Under the pieces are notes generated by a model. It did no database searches and had not been told where the DNA came from. It worked only from the letters and a program-made list of their open reading frames with translations. Both the position numbers and the translations under genes were made by a program. Positions 1-5,636 of a stretch of 6,694 nucleotides of DNA are shown piece after piece. This DNA comes from Sulfurimonadaceae bacterium (GTDB lineage: Bacteria; Campylobacterota; Campylobacteria; Campylobacterales; Sulfurimonadaceae), in assembly GCA_030610325.1 (NCBI GenBank), contig JAUWRZ010000116.1:1-6694 (forward strand). The letters run 5' to 3'. Each line of letters opens with the position of its first letter. The stretch's first letter is position 1.

Positions 1-559
1 CTTTTGCGATAGACTCGATGGCTTTTTCATGCTCCTCATGAGCATAAGCGTGCATCAACACCACTGCGATACTCTCCACACCTTCTGCTTTGAGCCTACT
101 GAGTGCTATTTTGACCTTATCTCTATCAAGGGCTATCTCTACTTTAAGAGCATTCTTGGTGACTACGACACGCTCATCGACCTCGACTACCTGCTCATAG
201 AGCATCTGGGCCTGTCTGATCTGGAGGGCAAAGAGTTCAGGCCGGTCTTGATAGCCGATGCGCAGGAGGTCTTTAAAGCCTTTAGTGATAAGCAGTGCGG
301 TCTTTGCACCTTTATGTTCAAGTAGAGCATTGGTAGCGACAGTAGTACCCATACGGATCCACGATATCTTCGAGGAGTCTACATCCTCTGGTGATGACTC
401 CACACCAAGGACACTTCTGAGCAGCCGTCGGATACCTTCTCTGGGAGCATCTTGATAGTTGGCTGGGTCTTCTGATAGCAGTTTTTCGACATGGATGGTG
501 CCCTCATGTTCTGCATAGATATCAGTAAAGGTACCACCCCGGTCTATAGCAAATCGCAT
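1..559 (-). CDS. 5-oxoprolinase (ATP-hydrolysing), N-terminal part, truncated by the window edge
   Basis: Only the first 186 codons are present; the reading frame runs off the left edge of the window. The translation starts MRFAIDRGGTFTDIYAEHEG, the glycine-rich phosphate-binding segment of the hydantoinase A/oxoprolinase N-terminal domain (DRGGTFTD, residues 6-13). It continues with SEDPANYQDAPREGIRRLL (residues 29-47) and RMGTTVATNALLEHKG (69-84), both characteristic of full-length OPLAH-type 5-oxoprolinases, which are usually about 1200-1300 residues. This enzyme opens 5-oxo-L-proline (pyroglutamate) to glutamate at the cost of ATP in the cytoplasm, recycling a damage or glutathione-turnover product. 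The start is well fixed: AAGGAG at 565-570 lies 5 bases before the ATG, and a TATAAT box lies just upstream. A hydantoinase or acetone carboxylase subunit is the alternative, but the SEDPANY segment favours oxoprolinase. It lies 109 bp after the PrcB gene with its own promoter candidate, so it is probably a separate unit. Confidence 0.92.
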   Translation of the reverse strand, partial: MRFAIDRGGTFTDIYAEHEGTIHVEKLLSEDPANYQDAPREGIRRLLRSVLGVESSPEDVDSSKISWIRMGTTVATNALLEHKGAKTALLITKGFKDLLRIGYQDRPELFALQIRQAQMLYEQVVEVDERVVVTKNALKVEIALDRDKVKIALSRLKAEGVESIAVVLMHAYAHEEHEKAIESIAK

Positions 560-564
560 AACAG

Positions 565-585
565 CTCCTTCTGATGGCTATTATA
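565..585 (-). promoter_or_regulatory. Candidate -10 box and Shine-Dalgarno of the oxoprolinase gene
   Basis: Read on the minus strand, TATAAT occupies 585-580 and is preceded by G-A, matching the G-N-TATAAT form of the Campylobacterota housekeeping -10. No good -35 hexamer lies 16-18 bases further upstream, which is usual in that phylum. Transcription would begin near 573, giving a very short leader that holds AAGGAG (570-565), 5 bases from the ATG. The perfect hexamer in the right place supports the call; the start of transcription is inferred. Confidence 0.5.
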
Positions 586-620
586 TCGGAGTGGGGTCAT
601 AGGGGAGTGGATGAGGGGAT

Positions 621-652
621 AGAGGCACAGTGAGGAGAAGTACGCTGCCTCT
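621..652. terminator. Weak inverted repeat in the gap after the PrcB gene
   Basis: AGAGGCA at 621-627 and TGCCTCT at 646-652 are perfect 7-bp inverted complements around an 18-base loop. The repeat lies 17 bp beyond the PrcB stop codon, where a terminator for the protease-PrcB unit would be expected. Read on the minus strand it is followed by ATCCCC and not by a run of T, so it is not a classical intrinsic terminator. It might be a weak or Rho-assisted end, an mRNA stabilising hairpin, or chance. Confidence 0.25.
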
Positions 653-668
653 TTGGGTAGCAGTGATA

Positions 669-1160
669 CTATCTGTTAACGCTCACTTCTGCAAGTACCA
701 GACCCTGCTGATCGACTATCGAGATCTTCTTGTAGTCACCTTTGGGTACTTTGAGTGCAAGGCAGGGGTGGGTCATCATCTGTGCATGCATCATCTTTGT
801 GTCAGGTGAGGTGATCTCGACAGTGATGGTCAATACCCCGTTCTCGATCGTCGCACTCTCTTGAGAACGTGCCACGCCATATCCGGTTGTGCTCTTTTGA
901 CCGAGATCGATGATGACTATCTGATTCAGACTCAGATCGATATCCGGGACTTCCGGTGCCGGAAGTCGTCCGGATGCGAACTGCTGTGAGAAGAGCGTAT
1001 CCCATCTCTCCGGTTCTTCGACTACCGTGATATCATACTGTGTATGTGGGCTTTGGCACTGTTGGCTCTGTGCCAGATCACTCACAGCGACAGGCTGTTT
1101 CGATGCGCACCCGGTGCCGAATGTAAGCAGAAGTAAAAGTGTGAAGAGCGATGTTCTCAT
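669..1160 (-). CDS. PrcB-family protease-complex protein, probable lipoprotein
   Basis: The 163-residue product begins with a short basic, leucine-rich signal (MRTSLFTLLLLLTFGTGC) ending at Cys18, which probably carries a lipid. The lipobox is imperfect (Gly instead of Leu at -3). From about residue 77 to 150 it matches the PrcB C-terminal domain pattern: a beta strand (NQIVIIDLGQKSTTGYGVA, residues 79-97) with the conserved Thr-Gly-Tyr turn, then a strand (LTITVEITSPD), then MMTHPCLALKVPKG (128-141). In Treponema denticola PrcB is a lipoprotein that binds and stabilises the subtilisin-like protease dentilisin (PrtP). Here the ATG overlaps the stop of an S8 protease gene as ATGA, with AAGGA 7 bases upstream (1168-1172), so the two are translationally coupled and the partner is almost certainly that protease. 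Cys35 and Cys133 could pair in the periplasm. Whether it chaperones, anchors or inhibits is inferred, not shown. Confidence 0.85.
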   Translation of the reverse strand: MRTSLFTLLLLLTFGTGCASKQPVAVSDLAQSQQCQSPHTQYDITVVEEPERWDTLFSQQFASGRLPAPEVPDIDLSLNQIVIIDLGQKSTTGYGVARSQESATIENGVLTITVEITSPDTKMMHAQMMTHPCLALKVPKGDYKKISIVDQQGLVLAEVSVNR

Positions 1161-3760
1161 GGGGTCTTCCTTATCTGTATGGTCCTTGCACTGGTAGTAG
1201 TGCTTGTCGATGATGTAGAAGGCAGTGCGATCAGTGGTTCGACGTTGAACTTAAAGCCATCTATATTGTTTTGGATATCTATGATGCTTATAGAGGAGAG
1301 GATGGGGTAGATACCAAAGTCCTCACCATCATCACTGATAAAATCATCCCCATTAAGATCTGTTCCTGCTGCAAGATAATACTCTCCTGCAGGGACACCG
1401 GTGAGTGTGAAGGTGTAGTTTTGGAAGCTTGAAGTCTTGGTACTGACGATGGTATCAAAGCTTGTAGGGTCCAGTAGCAGGACATGGACTGTACCGATAT
1501 CACCCTGTGTGACAGCCGCATCAGTGATCGAGAGTACTACCGATACTGTCTTGTCCCCACCATTGGAAGCGATCTCGATGGCAGCCTGATAGACACCGGT
1601 GGCAAGGCCGCTTTGGTCGACGGTGACATCATAGGTCAGAGAACCTGCTGTACGCTCATTGATGGAGACCCATGGTTCAGTCGCACTTATACTGCTCACA
1701 TCGAGTGTCCCGCCTCCGATATTATAGAGTGTCATCTCTGCATGGCTGATGGCCGTGTTGAAAGTAAGGCTTTCGGGTTGAAGGGCAAGCAGCGGCTCAG
1801 TCGCCTGAGGGTTTCCGGCGAGTGTTCTGGCAGCCTCTACAGCATTTAAGGCGTTGATAAGACCATGTCCATAGAGATCGTCTTTTCCGGAGACCCCGAT
1901 ATCGGTCGTGATCGCTCGGGTACTTGATGGATGTGTTCCTGCGAGAAGCAGGTCAAAGTCATTTGGTGTCAATGCAGGATAGGCACTTTTCATCAAAGCG
2001 GCGACACCGGCGATATGGGGTGCAGCCATCGAAGTACCCTGATAGAACTGGTAGACAAACTGGTCATCATCGGTGGCCAGCGTACTGAGTACACCATCGG
2101 GATTACCGTCACCGTTGGCATCTTGACCCGTGTTACCGCCGGGAGCAGCGACATCTACACTGGTACCAAAGTTGGAGTAGGGGGCTTTTTGGGCGGTATA
2201 ACCGACTGCGCTGACAGTCACGACTCCGGTAAGTCCTGCCGGAGAGACATTGTTCGCATCCGCGTTCTCATTGCCTGCCGCAGCGACTACGATGACACCA
2301 GCTGCTCTTGCGGCCAGGATCGCATCTTGCATCACCTGAGAGAAGCCTGATCCGCCCAGACTCATGTTGATGATATCTGCTTTTTTCGCTGGAAGTGTGC
2401 CGGAGTCATTGGAGAGACCGGCAGCATAACGGATAGACTGGCCGATATCATAGTCACTTCCGCCCTGGACACCAAGTGCTCTGATCGGCATGATCTTGGC
2501 ATCCCATGCCACACCGGCGACGCCAAAGCTGTTATTACTCTGTGCGGCTATAGTACCTGCGACATGGGTACCGTGAAAGCTGCTCTCTCCCGCGTGGGCT
2601 CCATCACCAGGGTCATTGGGGTCGCTGTCGATGCCGTTTCCGTCTGCGGCATTGGTGGTATCAGAGATAAAGTCATATCCTGGTACCAGTTGGTTCCTGA
2701 TATCGGGATGTGCGAGGACTACGCCGGTATCGATCACGGCTACGATGACATCAGCACTCCCGGTAGTGAGCTCCCAGGCAAGAGGAAGGTCTATCTGAGG
2801 GTAGTGCCACTGCAGTGGATAGTAGGTATCATTGGGGACTTTAAACGTCTGGATGATGTAGTTGGGTTGGGCAAAGTCGATGTCTTTATCCCGACGAAGA
2901 GCTTTTACCTTTTTTATCACATCGGGGATATCGGTCTGAAAGGCTTTTCTTGTCTGTACGATTTGTGTCGTCTTAAGCGCTGCAGGTCTTTGAAGCCGCA
3001 TCCGGACGATACCTGCGGCACCCTCTCTTAATGAGAGCACATCATCACGCTTAAGTCTTGATGAGAGAGCCACTCTGGCAGAAGAGCTTTTGGCTAGAGA
3101 CGGTCTGCTTTTGAAGAGTACTTCGTCCTCCATCATAGCATCGGAGCTGCTTAGATGTGTCTTCTGATAGGCATGACTGCTTGAGAGTGAGTTGGCTTCA
3201 CCGGTGGTCAATGTATAGAGACCGCCATCATCACCAAGGTTCTCGACACTGTATCCATAGACAGCTATATAGTAGACACCGTCTGAGGGGATAGTGATCT
3301 GCTCAAGGTTTCCGGTACCGACGGAGTCATCGACTTTTTGCTGGGCTTCATCATAGAGGATAAGATCAAAGTCCTGTGCATTGGGATCAGCGATGACAAG
3401 GGTCACTACCTGACCGGCCAGCATAGAGGTCTTATAGAAATCAAAGAAATCGCTCTGATCACCGATGGTACCGAGAAAACCGCTTACGGTAGAGGGGTAG
3501 TCTATGGGCTGCGTCTTGGAGGTATCTGCCCCGTTATTGTCGATCACGGTATTGTTGGGCTCGACTGTATCGCCATCGACAGTCATTCCCTGTTTAAAGA
3601 AGAGTGACCCGCCAAGTGATAAGTCACCATCACCGCTACCATCATCGCTGCTACTACTGCTGCTGCCGCCACACGAAGAGAGTGTGATCAGGACAAAGGA
3701 GGTGATAAGTGTCATCAGAAAATATTTCAAAAGATATCCTTTTAGCGTATAAACATTCAT
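1157..3760 (-). CDS. Subtilisin-like (S8) serine protease lipoprotein with PPC-like, propeptide and C-terminal beta domains
   Basis: The 867-residue protein is exported and lipidated: a hydrophobic signal ends in the lipobox LSSC (Cys30), followed by a flexible Gly/Ser/Asp tether (31-46). Domains in order are a PPC-like beta domain (about 85-187), a propeptide-like segment ending DIDFAQPNYIIQ (about 225-305), the S8 domain (about 325-645), a BACON-like beta sandwich (about 655-747) and a small beta module (about 755-845) with an acidic turn, DLNGDDFISDDGED (801-814). Catalytic residues are complete: Asp344 (AVIDTG), His396 (FHGTHVAGT), oxyanion Asn497 (AAAGNEN) and Ser577 (QGTSMAAPH). The insert before the histidine (DGNGIDSDPNDPGD) resembles that of secreted proteases of the Xanthomonas/Dichelobacter type. 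Cys30 is the only cysteine, so there are no disulphides. The gene overlaps the downstream PrcB gene by 4 bases. The start is uncertain: the ATG at 3760 has no clear Shine-Dalgarno and overlaps a TATAAT box, while a TTG at 3730 follows AAAAGGA by 6 bases. The substrate is unknown. Confidence 0.95.
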   Translation of the reverse strand: MNVYTLKGYLLKYFLMTLITSFVLITLSSCGGSSSSSSDDGSGDGDLSLGGSLFFKQGMTVDGDTVEPNNTVIDNNGADTSKTQPIDYPSTVSGFLGTIGDQSDFFDFYKTSMLAGQVVTLVIADPNAQDFDLILYDEAQQKVDDSVGTGNLEQITIPSDGVYYIAVYGYSVENLGDDGGLYTLTTGEANSLSSSHAYQKTHLSSSDAMMEDEVLFKSRPSLAKSSSARVALSSRLKRDDVLSLREGAAGIVRMRLQRPAALKTTQIVQTRKAFQTDIPDVIKKVKALRRDKDIDFAQPNYIIQTFKVPNDTYYPLQWHYPQIDLPLAWELTTGSADVIVAVIDTGVVLAHPDIRNQLVPGYDFISDTTNAADGNGIDSDPNDPGDGAHAGESSFHGTHVAGTIAAQSNNSFGVAGVAWDAKIMPIRALGVQGGSDYDIGQSIRYAAGLSNDSGTLPAKKADIINMSLGGSGFSQVMQDAILAARAAGVIVVAAAGNENADANNVSPAGLTGVVTVSAVGYTAQKAPYSNFGTSVDVAAPGGNTGQDANGDGNPDGVLSTLATDDDQFVYQFYQGTSMAAPHIAGVAALMKSAYPALTPNDFDLLLAGTHPSSTRAITTDIGVSGKDDLYGHGLINALNAVEAARTLAGNPQATEPLLALQPESLTFNTAISHAEMTLYNIGGGTLDVSSISATEPWVSINERTAGSLTYDVTVDQSGLATGVYQAAIEIASNGGDKTVSVVLSITDAAVTQGDIGTVHVLLLDPTSFDTIVSTKTSSFQNYTFTLTGVPAGEYYLAAGTDLNGDDFISDDGEDFGIYPILSSISIIDIQNNIDGFKFNVEPLIALPSTSSTSTTTSARTIQIRKTP

Positions 3761-3764
3761 TATA
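3737..3764 (-). promoter_or_regulatory. Candidate -10 box and ribosome binding site of the protease-PrcB unit
   Basis: On the minus strand TATAAT occupies 3764-3759, preceded by G-C, again the G-N-TATAAT form. It overlaps the ATG at 3760-3758, so a transcript from this box would begin near 3752 and lack that ATG. AAAAGGA (3743-3737) then stands 6 bases before an in-frame TTG at 3730-3728, which would give a signal peptide starting MKYFLMTLITSF. The -35 position (around 3782-3787) holds only A/T-rich sequence. The box and ribosome site together support a separate promoter for the protease gene; this is not proven. Confidence 0.45.
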
Positions 3765-3816
3765 GCCTATTGATCATTAAGGAATTTAATAATGTTGTTT
3801 ATTGTTTATATTAGAA
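3761..3816. other. A/T-rich gap between the SagB-like and protease genes
   Basis: These 56 bases are far richer in A and T than the genes on either side. They hold a short inverted repeat, ATTAA (3776-3780) and TTAAT (3786-3790) around GGAAT, which could be an operator but is also easily produced by chance in such sequence. No T-tailed hairpin is visible that would terminate transcription of the SagB-like gene, so some read-through into the protease gene is possible. Confidence 0.4.
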
Positions 3817-5388
3817 TCAAGACCCACGATCAAGATGTGCATAGGGAGGCAGTGTCTTCAGGCGCATATCGACGATGGCCTGACCTATGGTAAAATGATA
3901 AAGTACTTGAAAACGGTTGTCACTCAGACCAAGAAGACGATGCATGACATCATCGAGATAACAGCCGATCCCTGTAGCACTAAGTCCCAGTGCTGTCGCT
4001 TCGACGTAGAGTTGTTGCCCGATGGCTCCACACTCCCAGTAGAGCTCTTTATAGCGTTGTGCACCAAAGGCCTCTATCTGTGGTCGGAACTCACTGAGCA
4101 TCCCCAGCGAGAAGGCACTGTCACTGGCAATATCTTGAGCACAGGAGATGAACTTGGCTTGTGCTTTGAGGTCAGCCTGCTCAAGCAAGAACAGGTCGGA
4201 TTCGACCTCCTGCCAGACAAAGGTGTCCATCATCTCTGTCTTGAGTGCTTCAAGATGCTTCTTATTGCGAAGTAGCAGATAGAGCCCTTGGGGAAGGTCA
4301 TCGACAGCATGAAGAAAAAGTATAAGATCAGCAGCAGGTTCGACTGCCTCTAGTGGTGTGTTTATGCTTGCTAGCAGTCGCATAAAGGTCTCTTTGGTGA
4401 TGGAAGCACGTCTGGGATCCATCGCCTGAGCGCTGCGTCTTTTATGAAGAAGGCTTTTGGCACTATCTTGACTCTTACGTACAGGTGCCGGCTCCATGGC
4501 AATAGGCTGTCGTGCGACCGGATCGACATGGGTGGCCCGTTCTATCAGCTCGATCGCTTCCCAATAGTGATGGCCATGACTGAGCCGATTAGCGCTACCG
4601 TTGAGATGTTTCGGGATCTCTTGAAGGAGCTGCGTGATCTTGGGTCTGTCTGTCTCTTTTGGAGAGATAAGCAGAAGCATATCACTCACCTCTCTCTCCT
4701 CGTCATGGTAACGTTCTGCCTGATCCAGGCCGAGCAGCTGGTCAAGATCGCTGATGCTGATATCATCGATGCGTCGGGTCGTCCAGTTCGCTAACTTCGC
4801 ACTAAGCGTGATGGCCTGCTGGGCATGTCCGGCGTCGAGTTGGGTATAACGAAAAGCGCGTTCGCCATATTTCCACACCTCCCGCCAGAGAATAGAGCTG
4901 ATACCCAGCAGCAGTGCACCTTGAGGAAGATCGTCCCAAAAGCTACTCTCAAAGCTGGCAAGGATCTCGAGTGCATGCTCTTTGGGGGCATAATGGGCGA
5001 TGACACTTTGAGAACTGATACCTTCGAGTGGTGGGAGGATAAGGGTGACTTCTGTCGGATGTAGGTTGCCGCTTGATGCATTACATCGCAAGGCCCAGCT
5101 ATCACTGCCGATGCTTTTCCAGGCTGCGAGTCCCATGGAGTACTGCAGCAGCTGAGCCAGGGTGTCGATACTCAAGGGTTCGGTACTGCGACTACTATCA
5201 AAGAGTTCGGCATAGGTCGGTGAGTCGTTCTCATCGATCAGAGGCAGAGCGATCAGCTCAGCTCCACTATAGCGACGAAAAGGGTCAGGCTGTATGGACC
5301 AGTCCATATGACCTCGTGAAGCAGCGTAACGTTTAGGGTGATGTTTGGTACGATCATGGTACTCATAGACGATTTGTGTTGTGTTCAT
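3817..5388 (-). CDS. SagB/ThcOx-type tandem nitroreductase-fold flavoprotein
   Basis: The 523-residue cytoplasmic protein carries two nitroreductase folds in one chain. The first (about 55-265) has SSRSTEPLSIDTLAQLL (65-81), the flavin-contact segment NASSGNLHPTEV (103-114) and YGERAFRYTQLDAGHAQQ (174-191), all typical of the SagB family. The second (about 308-515) has LLHKRRSAQAMDP (313-325) and ends with RYKELYWECGAIGQQLYVEA (445-464) then TGIGCYLDD (472-480). The family uses FMN to oxidise or reduce small molecules; its best-known members oxidise azoline rings to azoles in streptolysin S-type peptides, but many tandem members stand alone with no known substrate. No YcaO, leader peptide or SagC-like gene lies next to it, so azole formation should not be assumed. 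The ATG has only a weak Shine-Dalgarno (TAAGATTG). The protease gene begins 56 bp downstream on the same strand, apparently with its own promoter. Family assignment is firm; the reaction is unknown. Confidence 0.9.
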   Translation of the reverse strand: MNTTQIVYEYHDRTKHHPKRYAASRGHMDWSIQPDPFRRYSGAELIALPLIDENDSPTYAELFDSSRSTEPLSIDTLAQLLQYSMGLAAWKSIGSDSWALRCNASSGNLHPTEVTLILPPLEGISSQSVIAHYAPKEHALEILASFESSFWDDLPQGALLLGISSILWREVWKYGERAFRYTQLDAGHAQQAITLSAKLANWTTRRIDDISISDLDQLLGLDQAERYHDEEREVSDMLLLISPKETDRPKITQLLQEIPKHLNGSANRLSHGHHYWEAIELIERATHVDPVARQPIAMEPAPVRKSQDSAKSLLHKRRSAQAMDPRRASITKETFMRLLASINTPLEAVEPAADLILFLHAVDDLPQGLYLLLRNKKHLEALKTEMMDTFVWQEVESDLFLLEQADLKAQAKFISCAQDIASDSAFSLGMLSEFRPQIEAFGAQRYKELYWECGAIGQQLYVEATALGLSATGIGCYLDDVMHRLLGLSDNRFQVLYHFTIGQAIVDMRLKTLPPYAHLDRGS

Positions 5389-5459
5389 TTGGCAATCTTA
5401 CCGAACTGCTGTAAAATAGGGCTTTTGAAGTCAACAAGATAAAAACATTAAGGTCTATC
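5389..5459 (+). promoter_or_regulatory. Divergent intergenic region with a candidate sigma70 promoter for the plus-strand operon
   Basis: On the plus strand TTGGCA (5389-5394) and TAAAAT (5412-5417) are separated by exactly 17 bases, a good housekeeping promoter that would start transcription near 5424. AAGG (5450-5453) then lies 6 bases before the GTG start at 5460. The -35 box directly abuts the start codon of the SagB-like gene (5388-5386), so this promoter and the minus-strand gene share the same 71 bp and could interfere with each other. For the minus strand I found TTGACT but no well-spaced -10. Confidence 0.5.
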
Positions 5460-5636
5460 GTGCGTTTTATACTCCTTTTTTTGCCACTGTTCTTGAGTGC
5501 TCAGATGCTAAAGGTCACTCCTGTGACCCTTGATGAGCAGTATGATATCACGCTGATCTGCTTAGATGATGGTAAGGTCGAGCGTATCGACTTTGCTGAA
5601 GATGAGCGTGGGCTTGCAGGGGTCTTGAGAGTATGA
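5460..5636 (+). CDS. Small secreted or membrane-anchored protein of unknown function, coupled to the DUF2868-type gene
   Basis: This 58-residue reading frame begins with GTG at 5460, 6 bases after AAGG; no in-frame ATG lies upstream back to the gap. It opens with a clear export signal (MRFILLFLPLFLSAQ), with a likely signal peptidase site after Ser-Ala at residue 14, or it remains as an N-terminal anchor. The mature part of about 44 residues is acidic (LDEQYDITLICLDDGKVERI and then DFAEDERGL) and holds a single cysteine (Cys34). Its stop TGA overlaps the ATG of the next gene as ATGA, which supports a real, translated gene and coupling to the membrane protein. I do not recognise the family. 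A small periplasmic or membrane accessory of the downstream protein is an inference from position only. The internal ATG at 5505 is an unlikely alternative start because it would remove the signal sequence. Confidence 0.7.
   Translation: MRFILLFLPLFLSAQMLKVTPVTLDEQYDITLICLDDGKVERIDFAEDERGLAGVLRV

Noticed and set aside
29..455. Plus-strand frames opposite the oxoprolinase gene (29-325, 258-455)
   Set aside because: The minus frame matches oxoprolinase throughout with a strong ribosome site; these are shadows.
1484..3031. Long plus-strand open frames opposite the protease gene (1484-1849, 1931-2350, 2564-3031)
   Set aside because: They lie wholly opposite a gene with complete catalytic motifs, show no family resemblance, and follow from its codon choice.
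3776..3790. ATTAA/TTAAT inverted repeat as an operator
   Set aside because: Five-base arms in very A/T-rich sequence are expected by chance; kept only as a note in the gap entry.
4444..5336. Open frames on both strands inside the SagB-like gene (4444-4794, 4791-5105, 4825-5064, 5073-5336)
   Set aside because: The tandem nitroreductase frame explains the whole stretch; the others have no ribosome site or recognisable motif.
669..5388. A RiPP (azole peptide) cluster suggested by SagB plus a subtilisin-like protease
   Set aside because: No YcaO, SagC, transporter or precursor peptide is visible, and the protease is an exported lipoprotein paired with PrcB, not a cytoplasmic leader peptidase.
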